Part shown: positions 18,795 through 27,952 of the stretch, piece after piece
How the letters are laid out: every line of letters begins with the position of its first letter
Numbering within the stretch: the first letter of the stretch is position 1
DNA from: Synechococcus sp. BO 8801
GTDB taxonomy: Bacteria; Cyanobacteriota; Cyanobacteriia; PCC-6307; Cyanobiaceae
Direction: 5' to 3'
Length of the DNA stretch: 64,000 bases
NCBI RefSeq assembly: GCF_002252675.1
Contig: NZ_NQKY01000002.1
Span: forward strand, 1 to 64,000
Position numbers and translations under genes: made by a program
The notes under the pieces: generated by a model
Seen by the model: only the letters and a program-made list of their open reading frames with translations
What the model was told of the DNA's origin: nothing
The model's database searches: none

Positions 18795-20804
18795 ATGCCA
18801 TTCCAGCTTCACGCGCCCTACGAACCAAAGGGCGACCAACCCGCCGCCATCGAGGCGATGGTGAAAGGCGTCGACGGGGGCGAACGCTTCCAGACCCTCC
18901 TCGGCGCCACCGGCACCGGCAAGACCTTCTCGATCGCCAACGTGATCGCCCGTACGGGGCGTCCCACCCTGGTGCTGGCCCACAACAAGACCCTGGCGGC
19001 CCAGCTCTGCAACGAGCTGCGGGAATTCTTCCCCAACAATGCCGTCGAATACTTCATCTCCTACTACGACTACTACCAGCCCGAGGCCTACGTTCCCGTC
19101 TCGGACACCTACATCGCCAAGACCGCCTCGATCAACGAGGAGATCGACATGCTGCGGCACTCGGCCACCCGGTCGCTGTTCGAGCGCCGCGATGTGATCG
19201 TGGTGGCCTCGATCAGCTGCATCTACGGCCTCGGCATCCCCTCGGAATACCTCAAGGCCGCCGTGAAGTTCGAGGTGGGCGACAAGCTGGATCTGCGCGG
19301 CTCCCTGCGGGATCTGGTCAACAACCAGTACTCCCGCAACGACATCGAGATCAGCCGCGGCCGCTTCCGGGTGCGGGGCGACGTGCTGGAGATCGGCCCG
19401 GCCTACGAGGACCGGCTGGTGCGGATCGAGCTGTTCGGTGATGAGGTGGAGGCGATCCGTTACGTCGATCCCACCACCGGCGAGATCCTCCAGAGCCTGG
19501 AGACGATCAACATCTACCCGGCCAAGCACTTCGTGACCCCCAAGGAGCGGCTGCAGGGGGCGATCCAGGCGATCCGGGCCGAACTGCGCGAACGGCTCGA
19601 GCTGCTCAACGGCCAGGGGCGTCTGCTGGAGGCCCAGCGACTCGAGCAGCGCACCACCTACGACCTGGAGATGCTGGAGCAGGTGGGTTACTGCAACGGG
19701 GTGGAGAACTACGCCCGGCATCTGGCGGGCCGGGAGGCCGGTACGCCGCCCGAATGCCTGATCGACTACTTCCCCGACGACTGGCTGCTGGTGGTGGATG
19801 AGAGCCACGTCACCTGCTCCCAGTTGCAGGCCATGTACAACGGCGACCAGAGCCGCAAGCAGGTGCTGATCGAGCACGGTTTCCGGCTGCCCAGCGCCGC
19901 CGACAACCGGCCCCTGAAGGGGGACGAGTTCTGGGAAAAGGCCCGCCAGACCATCTTCGTCTCGGCCACCCCCGGGGCCTGGGAGCTGGCCCAGAGCAAG
20001 GGCCAGGTGGTGGAGCAGGTGATCCGCCCCACCGGCGTTCTCGATCCGATCGTGGAGGTGCGCCCCTCGGAGGGTCAGGTGGACGACCTGCTCGGCGAGA
20101 TCCGGGTGCGGGCGGATCGGCAGGAGCGGGTGCTGGTCACCACCCTCACCAAGCGCATGGCCGAGGACCTCACCGACTACCTGGCCGAGAACGGGGTGCG
20201 GGTGCGCTATCTGCACTCGGAGATCCATTCGATCGAGCGGATCGAGATCATCCAGGACCTGCGCAATGGCGCCTACGACGTGCTCGTGGGCGTCAACCTG
20301 CTGCGGGAGGGCCTCGACCTGCCCGAGGTGTCCCTGGTGGCGATCCTCGATGCCGACAAGGAGGGCTTCCTGCGGGCGGAGCGCTCCCTGATCCAGACCA
20401 TCGGCCGGGCGGCGCGCCACATCGACGGGGTGGCGCTGCTCTACGCCGACAACCTCACCGACTCGATGGCCAAGGCGATCTCCGAGACCGAGCGGCGCCG
20501 GGTCATCCAGCACGCCTACAACGAACGCCACGGCATCACCCCCACCCCCGCCGGCAAGCGGGCGGGCAATGCGATCCTCTCCTTCCTGGAGCTCTCCCGC
20601 CGGCTCACCGACGACCAGCTGGAGGTGGCGGCCGAGCAGGCCGAGCAGAACGAGGTGCCCCTCGATGCCCTGCCCGAGCTGATCACCCAGCTGGAGGACA
20701 AGATGAAGGCGGCGGCCAAGAGCCTGGAGTTCGAGGAGGCCGCCAACCTGAGGGACCGGATCAAGAACCTGCGCCACAAGCTGGTGGGCCGGCCCGCGGC
20801 CTAG
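18795..20804 (+). CDS. uvrB: Excinuclease ABC subunit B
   Basis: UvrB is the damage-verification helicase of nucleotide excision repair, loaded by UvrA and incised with UvrC. Walker [14 protein letters not shown] is near residue 39, and the beta-hairpin [12 protein letters not shown] that clamps damaged strands is intact. Helicase motifs include [31 protein letters not shown] and [12 protein letters not shown]. The C-terminal UVR domain that contacts UvrC is present ([28 protein letters not shown]). Length, 669 residues, is normal. It converges on mscL with 21 bases between stops. Confidence 0.98.
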   Translation: MPFQLHAPYEPKGDQPAAIEAMVKGVDGGERFQTLLGATGTGKTFSIANVIARTGRPTLVLAHNKTLAAQLCNELREFFPNNAVEYFISYYDYYQPEAYVPVSDTYIAKTASINEEIDMLRHSATRSLFERRDVIVVASISCIYGLGIPSEYLKAAVKFEVGDKLDLRGSLRDLVNNQYSRNDIEISRGRFRVRGDVLEIGPAYEDRLVRIELFGDEVEAIRYVDPTTGEILQSLETINIYPAKHFVTPKERLQGAIQAIRAELRERLELLNGQGRLLEAQRLEQRTTYDLEMLEQVGYCNGVENYARHLAGREAGTPPECLIDYFPDDWLLVVDESHVTCSQLQAMYNGDQSRKQVLIEHGFRLPSAADNRPLKGDEFWEKARQTIFVSATPGAWELAQSKGQVVEQVIRPTGVLDPIVEVRPSEGQVDDLLGEIRVRADRQERVLVTTLTKRMAEDLTDYLAENGVRVRYLHSEIHSIERIEIIQDLRNGAYDVLVGVNLLREGLDLPEVSLVAILDADKEGFLRAERSLIQTIGRAARHIDGVALLYADNLTDSMAKAISETERRRVIQHAYNERHGITPTPAGKRAGNAILSFLELSRRLTDDQLEVAAEQAEQNEVPLDALPELITQLEDKMKAAAKSLEFEEAANLRDRIKNLRHKLVGRPAA

Positions 20805-20825
20805 GGCACCCACCGCCGCTGCGGC

Positions 20826-21218
20826 CTAGAGCGCCCGCCGATCCAGGGCTTCGGCCAGGCGGTTGGCGGCGGCCGCCAGTTCGGCCTGGGGATCGGGCCC
20901 GGCATCGGCGGCCTTGATCTCCTCCTGGCGTTTCATCGCCTCGATGGCCCGCACGATCAGGAACACCACGAAGGCGATCACCAGGAAGTTGATCAGGGCC
21001 ACGATCACCGTGCCGGCGGGCCAGGCACTGATCGAATCCACCTGCGCCGCCTTCAGGGCCGGCTCCAGCAGGTTGGTCATCACCAGGCTGACGATGGCAT
21101 CCACCACCTTGCCGAAGGCACCACCGATGACGACGGCCACCGCAAGATCGACCACATTGCCCTTGTTGATGAACGCCTTGAAGTCGCTCAGAAAGGAGGT
21201 GGCGGCGCGCCGGGCCAT
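20826..21218 (-). CDS. mscL: Large-conductance mechanosensitive channel
   Basis: MscL is a homopentameric membrane pore that opens at high membrane tension and releases solutes after osmotic downshock. TM1 contains the diagnostic FINKGNVVDLAVAVVIGGAFGKVVDAIVS with the pore-lining AVVIGGAFG. TM2 is in VALINFLVIAFVVFLIVRAI, and a charged, helical C-terminal bundle follows (EEIKAADAGPDPQAELAAAANRLAEAL). The 130-residue length is typical. It is the last gene of the minus-strand run that begins with the Phd-PIN gene at 28.6 kb. Confidence 0.96.
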   Translation of the reverse strand: MARRAATSFLSDFKAFINKGNVVDLAVAVVIGGAFGKVVDAIVSLVMTNLLEPALKAAQVDSISAWPAGTVIVALINFLVIAFVVFLIVRAIEAMKRQEEIKAADAGPDPQAELAAAANRLAEALDRRAL

Positions 21219-21250
21219 GGGATTCTTGCGTGAATGTCGTCCTTCCTACT

Positions 21251-22036
21251 TCACGGCTGGAGGTCCCCGTCGGCGTCCTGCGGACCATTGGTTCGCTGAT
21301 GGAAGCCGATCAGGGCGGCGGCGGAGATCGGAGGGGACAGGAGGAAGCCCTGGGCGGCCTGGACCCCCGCCTGCATCAGCACCTGGAGTTGCTGGTCCGT
21401 CTCGACCCCTTCGGCGATGACCATCAGCCGGGACGAGCGGATCAGGGCGGTGAGTCCGTCCAGCCACTCAGGATTGGGCGTCTCCGGGGTGATCATGGCC
21501 AGCATCTCGCGATCCACCTTGATGATGTCGAAGGGGCAACGGCCGAGGATGGCGAGATTGGCGCCCCGCAGCAGGCTGACGTCATCGAGCGCCATCTTGA
21601 TGCCGAGTTGCTGGGCCTGGAACATGCCCGCCAGGCCCAGGGCATCGGGAAGCCCCCGCTCGGTGACCTCCAGAATCAGCTGGGGAATCATGTCGGCCAG
21701 GCCGGATTTCATCGCGGCGTAATAGACCCCGCCCCGTCCGGTGATCTCCGGTGGAACGTTGAGACTGAGATGCACGTCGGCATGGCGCCGTAACCAGTCC
21801 TTGAGTTCCGCCGCCGCAGTCTCGATCACCCAGTAGGTGAGCACACCCGCGGCGGGGGTGGACTCCAGGGACGGGATGAACTCTCCGGGCATCACCAGAG
21901 AGCCATCGGCCCGCCGCCAGCGGATCAGGGCTTCGGCTCCGATGCAGCGGAGATCCGGGAGGGACAGGATCGGCAGATACTCGAGAAAAAACTCACCCTT
22001 CGCCAGGCCCTCCGCGATCTCCTCGGGTCGGATCAT
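21251..22036 (-). CDS. EAL-domain protein (cyclic-di-GMP phosphodiesterase-like)
   Basis: A stand-alone EAL domain with no GGDEF, PAS or receiver part. EAL domains hydrolyse c-di-GMP or bind it as a sensor. The catalytic set can be read: E35-A36-L37, N93 (LNVPP), E123 and E126 (LEVTE), D151-D152, K173 (IIKVD), E209/E212 (AEGVET) and Q229. Loop 6, normally DDFGTGYSS, is DDVSLLRGA here, so the dimerisation/activation loop is degenerate while metal ligands remain. Activity is therefore uncertain. The ATG at 22036 (MIRPEEIAEGL) is preferred over a longer open frame that runs into the upstream gene. Confidence 0.85.
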   Translation of the reverse strand: MIRPEEIAEGLAKGEFFLEYLPILSLPDLRCIGAEALIRWRRADGSLVMPGEFIPSLESTPAAGVLTYWVIETAAAELKDWLRRHADVHLSLNVPPEITGRGGVYYAAMKSGLADMIPQLILEVTERGLPDALGLAGMFQAQQLGIKMALDDVSLLRGANLAILGRCPFDIIKVDREMLAMITPETPNPEWLDGLTALIRSSRLMVIAEGVETDQQLQVLMQAGVQAAQGFLLSPPISAAALIGFHQRTNGPQDADGDLQP

Positions 22037-22097
22037 GAGAATCTCCGTCCCATGGGAAAGGTGATGGTTCGAAAGAGATTGAACCCTAATCCAGACA

Positions 22098-23255
22098 TCA
22101 GGGAGCTCCGATGGGTTCCAGGCGCAGCAGCTGGCCATCGCCGGCCCCGTCGGTGAGCACATAAAGGAATCCATCCGGTCCCTGGCGCACGTCCCGCACC
22201 CGGGCGCCGATCGGAATCTCCTGCTGGGGTGTCACCGATCCCTCCGGATCCAGGCGCAGCCGATGCACCTGCCGCGACACCAGTCCGCCGGCGAAGAGAT
22301 CACCGCGCCAGCCCGGATAGCGATCGCCGTCGTAGACCGCCAGGCCGGAGGGGGCGATGGCGGGCGTCCAGACGAGAACCGGATCCCGCAGGCCCGGGGC
22401 GCTGGTGGCCGGTGCGATCGGCGGGCCGAAGTACTCGCGGCTGTGGGTTACCCGCGGCCAGCCGTAGTTCACGCCGGCCTCGATCCGGTTGAGCTCGTCG
22501 CCATCGCGGGCGCCGTGTTCGCTGGCCCAGACCCGGCCCGTTCGCTGATCGAGGGCCAGCCCCTGGATGTTGCGGTGCCCGAGGCTCCAGAGTCCCGGCA
22601 GGGCACCAGGCTTGGCGGCGAAGGGGGTGCCCCTGGCGGCGCTGCCGTCCGCGTTCAGGCGCAGCACCTTGCCCAGGGCGCTGCCCGGGTTCTGGGCCTG
22701 GGTGCGGATCGGCTGCCCCTCCAGTTCGATCGGAGGATTGCCCCCGTCCCCGATGGCCAGCAGCAGGGTGCCATCCGGGAGCCAGAGCAGGCGGGAGCCG
22801 AAGTGCTGGGCGCCGCTCTTGCGCTGCGGCACCGCGTACAGCACCTGCACATCGCTGAGGGCGCGGCCGTCGAAGCGGGCCCGGGCCAGCCGGGTGTGGT
22901 TGGCCTCGGCGCTGCCGGCCGCATAGGTGAGATAGATCCAGCGGTTGGTGGCGAAGTCGGGATGGACGGCCACGTCCAGCAGGCCCCCCTGGCCGGCGGC
23001 CAGCACCTCCGGCACGCCGCGGATCGGCTCGGCCTGCAGCACACCGCCCCGCACCAGGCGCAGCCGGCCCGGCCGCTCCGTGATCAGCAGGTCGCCGCCC
23101 GGCAGCCAGGCCACGGCCCAGGGGTGCTCGAGGCCGCCCACCACCGGCACACTGCGCACCGGGGCGGAGACGGCTGCGGGCTGGCAGCTGGCCAGGGCCG
23201 GCAGCAGCAGGACCCCGGCGAGCCCGTTCAGGAATGGTGGACGGCGACGGGCCAT
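22098..23255 (-). CDS. PQQ-dependent sugar dehydrogenase-like lipoprotein
   Basis: The protein belongs to the soluble aldose/glucose dehydrogenase (GSDH) six-bladed propeller family, which oxidises sugars using PQQ and passes electrons to quinones. The N-terminus MARRRPPFLNGLAG with LLLPALASC is a lipoprotein signal peptide, so it should be anchored in the envelope. Family motifs include LEHPWAVAWLPGGDLLITERPGRL, the catalytic-His region GGLLDVAVHPDF, SLGHRNIQGLALD and EHGARDGDELNRIEAGVNYGWP. PQQ synthesis genes are not in this window, so the cofactor source is unknown. It overlaps the upstream fusion gene by 28 bases. Confidence 0.88.
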   Translation of the reverse strand: MARRRPPFLNGLAGVLLLPALASCQPAAVSAPVRSVPVVGGLEHPWAVAWLPGGDLLITERPGRLRLVRGGVLQAEPIRGVPEVLAAGQGGLLDVAVHPDFATNRWIYLTYAAGSAEANHTRLARARFDGRALSDVQVLYAVPQRKSGAQHFGSRLLWLPDGTLLLAIGDGGNPPIELEGQPIRTQAQNPGSALGKVLRLNADGSAARGTPFAAKPGALPGLWSLGHRNIQGLALDQRTGRVWASEHGARDGDELNRIEAGVNYGWPRVTHSREYFGPPIAPATSAPGLRDPVLVWTPAIAPSGLAVYDGDRYPGWRGDLFAGGLVSRQVHRLRLDPEGSVTPQQEIPIGARVRDVRQGPDGFLYVLTDGAGDGQLLRLEPIGAP

Positions 23256-25075
23256 GGCTGGGGGGACAGCTCCAGAAGCACCAGATCGCGCAGGTCGTGG
23301 AGCAGGGAGAGCTCGGCGCCGCTGAGCTGACGCGGGCGGGTGTCGATCAGGCACAGCGTGCCCAGGCAGGTGCCGTCCTCGAGGATCAGGGGCGAGCCGG
23401 CGTAGAAGCGGATCCGGGGTTCCCCCAGCACCAGGGGATTCTCGGCGAAGCGCTCGTCGAGCCAGGTGTCCGCCACCAGCAGGTCCGAGCGCTGGAGGAT
23501 CGCATGGGCGCAGAAGGCCAGATCGCGGGAGGTCTGGCAGGTGGCCAGGCCATGGCAGGACTTGAACCACTGCCGCTCGGCATCGATCAGGCTGATCAGG
23601 GCGATCGGCACATCGAAGGCGGCTGCGGCGATCCGGGTCAGCCGGTCGAAGCGCTCCTCCCGTTCTGTGTCAAGCAGGCCCAGCTCCGCCAGCCGCCGCA
23701 GGCGCCGTTCCTCGTCCTGCGGCGGCCGGGCCCGCTCCCAGCGGCAGGGGGTGCGCAGGCTCCAGGCCCGCAGCCGGGCCCGCAGGAAGCTCTCGGAGAC
23801 GGGCAGCACCAGCCACTCGCTGACCAGGGGATCGTCGTAGCGGGCCTGCTCCTCCACGGCCGCCAGCATCACGACCGGGGTCTCGGCCAGCCCCGTCGCC
23901 GCGGACTCCCGCAGCCGGCGGACCAGCCCGGGGCCATCGCGGACGGGGAGTGCCTGCTCCAGCAGCAGCAGGGACGCCCCGTCGCGCTCGAGACGCTGCT
24001 CCAGATCGGCTTCGCCGCCGGCCACATGGAAGGGCAGACCTTCGAGCCGCAGGGCGGTGGTGAGGGCCGCCTCCAGATCCCTGTCCGTCACCCAGACCAG
24101 GGCCGGGGGGCCGCCGGGATCGCCACTGAGGGCCCCGGGTCCGGGCGCCTCCCCCGTTTCGGCCCCAGCTTCGGCCGAAGGCGCGCCGGCTGCGGCCTCG
24201 GGTGTGCGGGGGGTGGTGCGCAGCACCAGGCCCTCCGAAGCCGCCAGCACCTCGAGGGGGGCGCCCCGCTCGGCCAGATCGGCGCGCACACCAGCCAGGA
24301 TCAGGTCGATGGTCGCGTCGTTGCGCAGCGGGTCGTGGTGGGTGAGCACCAGCCGGGCCACCCCGGCCTCCTCGCAGATGCGCACCGCGTACTCCACCGA
24401 GCTGTGGCCCCAGCCGAGCTTGGCCGGGAACTCCAGGGCCGTGTACTGGGCGTCGTGGATCACCAGGTCGGCCCCCTCGATGAACTCGGCGTAGTGCAGG
24501 TCCTGGCCGGAGAGCGGACCGATGCCGCTGGCCAGTTCGGGCGCGTGGGGTTCGTGGTCGCAGCAGTAGATGACCGTGGCCCCGTCCGCCTGGAGCCGGT
24601 AGGCCAGGGTGAGGGCGGGATGGTTGAGCAGGTGGGTCGTGATCGTCACGTCCCCGATCCGGAAGGTGCCCTCGTGCAGGTCGTGGTAGCGGATCGTGGC
24701 GGCGAACTGCTCGAGGGTGACGGGGAAGTAGGCGTGCTGCATCTGGCCGGAGAGCACGCTGCGCAGGCTTCCCGAGAGGCCGCTGGGGCCGAAGACGTCC
24801 CAGGTGTGGCCAGGGGCGAAGAAGGGGGCGAAGAAGGGAAAGCCCTGGATGTGGTCCCAGTGGGTGTGGCTGATCAGCAGCGAGCCTTCGATGCCGTCGG
24901 GCCGCTCCTGCATCAGGGCCTGCCCCAGGCCGTGGGCGCCGGTGCCGCAGTCGATCACCAGCAGGGTGCCGGCGTCGGAGCGGACCTCGACGCAGGAGGT
25001 GTTGCCGCCGAAGCGGAAGGTGTCCGGGCCGGGCTTGGCGATCGAACCGCGGGTTCCCCAGAACCGAACCAACAT
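23228..25075 (-). CDS. MBL-fold hydrolase / pseudo-receiver / GAF fusion protein
   Basis: A 615-residue three-part signalling protein. Residues 1-285 are a metallo-beta-lactamase-fold hydrolase, with FWGTRGSIAKPGPDTFRFGG, the metal motif SHTHWDHIQGFPFF and later CCDHEPH and LTHHDPLRND; the closest relatives are cyclic-nucleotide-phosphodiesterase-like MBL proteins. Residues about 310-430 have a receiver-like pattern, but the phospho-acceptor position reads LLLLEQALPVRDG (Glu for Asp) and the conserved Lys is replaced (LVLPVSES). The C-terminus is a GAF domain (LISLIDAERQWFKS, LAFCAHAIL, RFYAGSPL, LGTLCLID). The ATG at 25075 starts MLVRFWGTRGS. The ligand and substrate are unknown. Confidence 0.85.
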   Translation of the reverse strand: MLVRFWGTRGSIAKPGPDTFRFGGNTSCVEVRSDAGTLLVIDCGTGAHGLGQALMQERPDGIEGSLLISHTHWDHIQGFPFFAPFFAPGHTWDVFGPSGLSGSLRSVLSGQMQHAYFPVTLEQFAATIRYHDLHEGTFRIGDVTITTHLLNHPALTLAYRLQADGATVIYCCDHEPHAPELASGIGPLSGQDLHYAEFIEGADLVIHDAQYTALEFPAKLGWGHSSVEYAVRICEEAGVARLVLTHHDPLRNDATIDLILAGVRADLAERGAPLEVLAASEGLVLRTTPRTPEAAAGAPSAEAGAETGEAPGPGALSGDPGGPPALVWVTDRDLEAALTTALRLEGLPFHVAGGEADLEQRLERDGASLLLLEQALPVRDGPGLVRRLRESAATGLAETPVVMLAAVEEQARYDDPLVSEWLVLPVSESFLRARLRAWSLRTPCRWERARPPQDEERRLRRLAELGLLDTEREERFDRLTRIAAAAFDVPIALISLIDAERQWFKSCHGLATCQTSRDLAFCAHAILQRSDLLVADTWLDERFAENPLVLGEPRIRFYAGSPLILEDGTCLGTLCLIDTRPRQLSGAELSLLHDLRDLVLLELSPQPWPVAVHHS

Positions 25076-25101
25076 GCCCCGACCCTGGCGCGGCCCCAAG
25101 C

Positions 25102-26913
25102 CTAGGGAGCTTCTGTCCCCTGGGCCGCATGCCGAGTCGCGCCACCGAGGCCGAAGGCCTGGTGCACCGCCTGCAGGGCGCGCACCCCATCGGCCTCCGC
25201 CACCACGCAGCTGGTGCGGATCTCGCTGGTGGCGATCAGGGAGATGTTGATGCCCGCATCGGCCAGGGAACGGAACATCCGCGCCGCCGTGCCGGCGGTG
25301 CAGGCCATCCCGGCTCCCACGGCGCTGACCCTGGCGATGGCCGGGCCTTCTTCGAAGCAGGCGCCGTCCCACTGGCGCAGGATCGGGGCCAGGGCCCGCT
25401 CGGCCCCCGGCCGGTCGTCGCGCCGCAGGGTGAAGCTCATGTCCCGCCGCCGGTCCTCCGGCCCGCCGTGGGTGCGCTCCGACTGCACGATGGCGTCGAG
25501 GCTGATGCCCGCATCGGCCAGGGCCCGGCAGATGGCCGCGGCCGCCCCCGGCCGGTCGGGCACCCGCCGCACCGACACCTGCACCTGGTCGCGGTCGAGG
25601 GCCACGCCCCGCACCGCCGGATCCCCCAGGTGGCAGGGGGGCGGATCGTGGCGGAGCTGCTGGTCGGCGAGCTCGAAGGCCTCGCCGGCGGCCCGCAGGG
25701 CCCGGGCGCCCAGCTGGCCATCCACCACGCAGCTCACCTTCACCTCGCTGGTGGCGATCAGGCGCAGATTGATGCCGAGGCGGGCCATGGTGTCGAACAG
25801 GCGGGCCGCCACGCCCGGGCGGCCCAGGATGCCGGCCCCGGCGATGCTCAGCTTGGCCATGCCCGCCTCGGCCGAGAGCATGGCCCCATCGGCCCCCATG
25901 GCCGCCAGCACCTCCTGGCACACCTGGTGGGCGCGCTCCATCTCCGACGCCGCCAGGGTGAAGGCGATGTCGTTGCTGGCGCCCTCGTGGATCGCCTGGA
26001 CGATCAGGTCCACGTTCAGACCGGCGCCGCCGAGGGCCTCGAACAGGGTGGCGGCCACCCCCGGTCGGTCGGGCACGTGGGAGAGGGCCAGCACGGCCTG
26101 GTCGGCCTCGAGCTCCGCCCCGTCGACGGGCCGGCCCAGCTCCAGCCCCTCACTGCCGATCGGCCGGGCCGGACCGCTGGTCAGCCGGGTGCCGGGGGCC
26201 TGGCTCCAGCTGGAGCGAACCGTCAGGGGCACCCCGTAGTTGCGGGCGATCTCCACGGCCCGGGGGTGGAGCACCGCGGCTCCAAGGCTGGCCAGTTCCA
26301 GCATCTCGTCGCAGCTGACGCTGTCCATCAGCTGGGCATCGCTCACCTTGCGGGGGTCGGTGGTCAGCACCCCGGGCACGTCGGTGTAGATCTCGCAGCC
26401 GTCGGCGCCGAGGGCGGCCGCCAGCGCCACCGCGGAGGTGTCGGAACCGCCGCGGCCCAGGGTGGTGATCTCCGGGGTGCCGGCGTGGCCGCTGCTGGTG
26501 CCCTGGAAGCCGGCCACCACCACCACATGGCCGTCCTCCAGCAGGCGGCGCAGCCGTTCGGTGCGCACCTCCAGGATCCGGGCCCGGCCATGGGCCGATT
26601 CGGTGATGATCCCGGCCTGGGTGCCGGTCATCGAGACGGCGGGCACGCCTTCGGCATGGAGGGCCATCGACAGCAGGGCGATCGACACCTGCTCGCCCGT
26701 GGCCAGCAGCATGTCCATCTCCCGGCGGGGGGGATCGCTGCAGAGGCTGGCGGCCATGCCGGTCAGCTGGTCGGTGGTGTGACCCATGGCCGACACGACC
26801 ACCACCAGCTCGTGGCCCTCCTCGCGGCTGGCGGCGATGCGGCGGGCGACCGCCCGGATCCGCTCGGTGTCCGCCACCGAGGTCCCCCCGAACTTCTGAA
26901 TCAACAGGGCCAT
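25102..26913 (-). CDS. lysC: Aspartate kinase
   Basis: LysC phosphorylates aspartate, the first step toward lysine, threonine and methionine. The kinase signature LIQKFGGTSVAD is at residues 4-15, followed by VVVSAMGHTTDQL, GFQGTSSG, TTLGRGGSDTSAVALAAAL and TDVPGVLTTDPRKV. The C-terminal half carries four ACT repeats (about residues 270-600, with the recurring GVAATLFEALGGAGLNVDLI-type pattern). This is the long cyanobacterial form, under lysine/threonine feedback control. The ATG at 26913 lies 28 bases after the holA stop on the same strand. Confidence 0.97.
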   Translation of the reverse strand: MALLIQKFGGTSVADTERIRAVARRIAASREEGHELVVVVSAMGHTTDQLTGMAASLCSDPPRREMDMLLATGEQVSIALLSMALHAEGVPAVSMTGTQAGIITESAHGRARILEVRTERLRRLLEDGHVVVVAGFQGTSSGHAGTPEITTLGRGGSDTSAVALAAALGADGCEIYTDVPGVLTTDPRKVSDAQLMDSVSCDEMLELASLGAAVLHPRAVEIARNYGVPLTVRSSWSQAPGTRLTSGPARPIGSEGLELGRPVDGAELEADQAVLALSHVPDRPGVAATLFEALGGAGLNVDLIVQAIHEGASNDIAFTLAASEMERAHQVCQEVLAAMGADGAMLSAEAGMAKLSIAGAGILGRPGVAARLFDTMARLGINLRLIATSEVKVSCVVDGQLGARALRAAGEAFELADQQLRHDPPPCHLGDPAVRGVALDRDQVQVSVRRVPDRPGAAAAICRALADAGISLDAIVQSERTHGGPEDRRRDMSFTLRRDDRPGAERALAPILRQWDGACFEEGPAIARVSAVGAGMACTAGTAARMFRSLADAGINISLIATSEIRTSCVVAEADGVRALQAVHQAFGLGGATRHAAQGTEAP

Positions 26914-26941
26914 TCCCGCGTTGCCGGCGCATCCGGGCCGA

Positions 26942-27952
26942 TTATCGACGCGGGGCGCTCCCGGGCTGCGCCAGGGCGGCCAGCAGGAAGCCGTCCCGGA
27001 AGGCGTCGCCGGGGTCGGCGCCGCGCTTGAGGGCGGCCTCCACGTCGAGCAGGCGGCGCAGCAGGGCCAGCAGTTGCTCGGGGCTGCGGCCGCGGATCTG
27101 CTTGCGCATCACGTAGATCCGCTTGGGATTGCCGATCCCCGCCGCTTTGGCGATCACGGCCACGTCCTGCTCGCCGCTGCGCTCCAGCAGGCACACCCAC
27201 AGCCAGCCCCGGATCTGGCTGGCCAGGGCCGCCACGATGCGCAGGGCGGGCTCGCCCACCTCCAGCAGGGCCTCCACCAGGGCGATCGCCTCGGCCGGGT
27301 GCTGGGCCAGCAGGGCGTCGCCCACGGCCAGGCTGCTGGTGACCTGGCCGCCGATCAGGGCGGCCACCGCCTCGGCGGTGATCGGCCCACCACGGCCGCT
27401 GCCACCGCCGCCGGCGTGGAGCGCCAGCTTCTCCAGCTCGCTGGCGAGCCGCATCCCGTCGCTGCCGATCGCCTCGGCCAGGGCCTCGGCCGCCGCCGGC
27501 GCCAGGGTCAGGCCCCGGGCCCGGGCGGCGCTCTCCACCCGTTCGATCTGACCGGCCCCATCCCAGATCGGCGGCAGGGTGAAGGACTGCTCCTCGGCCA
27601 GGGTCCGCAGGCGCTTGGTGGTGCGCAGCCGGGCGTCGGGCTTGCCGTCGCTGACCAGGAACAGGTGGCAGTCGTCCGGGATCAGCGCGACTGAGGCCTC
27701 CAGCTGGGCCGCCAGCTCCGCCGGGCAGGCCTGGCAGAAGGGGCTGCGCTGCAGCACCACCACCCGGGCCCCGGCGCCGAAGGGGGAGGTGCGGGCCTCC
27801 TCGAGGGCCCGGGCCGCCTGGACGGCATCGGCCCCATCCAGCCGGCTGAGGTTGATCGAAGCCCAGGCGGGATCCACCAGGGCCTCGATCCGGTCCGCCA
27901 GGGCCCGTTGGCGGGCGGCCTCGTCGTCGCCCCAGTAGAGGTGGATCGGCAT
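26942..27952 (-). CDS. holA: DNA polymerase III subunit delta
   Basis: The delta subunit is the wrench of the clamp loader that opens the beta clamp, so it works with DnaX, also encoded in this window. The N-terminal domain begins MPIHLYWGDDEAARQRALADRI. The middle part is typical (DDCHLFLVSDGKPDARLRTTKRL and EAIGSDGMRLASELEKLAL), and the C-terminal collar domain includes LRIVAALASQIRGWLWV and GIGNPKRIYVMRKQ. Its ATG overlaps the stop of the upstream Phd-PIN gene (TGATG), so translation of this essential subunit is probably coupled to that toxin-antitoxin-like gene. Length and domain order are normal. Confidence 0.93.
   Translation of the reverse strand: MPIHLYWGDDEAARQRALADRIEALVDPAWASINLSRLDGADAVQAARALEEARTSPFGAGARVVVLQRSPFCQACPAELAAQLEASVALIPDDCHLFLVSDGKPDARLRTTKRLRTLAEEQSFTLPPIWDGAGQIERVESAARARGLTLAPAAAEALAEAIGSDGMRLASELEKLALHAGGGGSGRGGPITAEAVAALIGGQVTSSLAVGDALLAQHPAEAIALVEALLEVGEPALRIVAALASQIRGWLWVCLLERSGEQDVAVIAKAAGIGNPKRIYVMRKQIRGRSPEQLLALLRRLLDVEAALKRGADPGDAFRDGFLLAALAQPGSAPRR

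Noticed and set aside
17496-20813. Long open frame of about 1,100 codons on the minus strand
   Set aside because: Antisense to ycf23 and uvrB, with no recognisable motif; a composition shadow.
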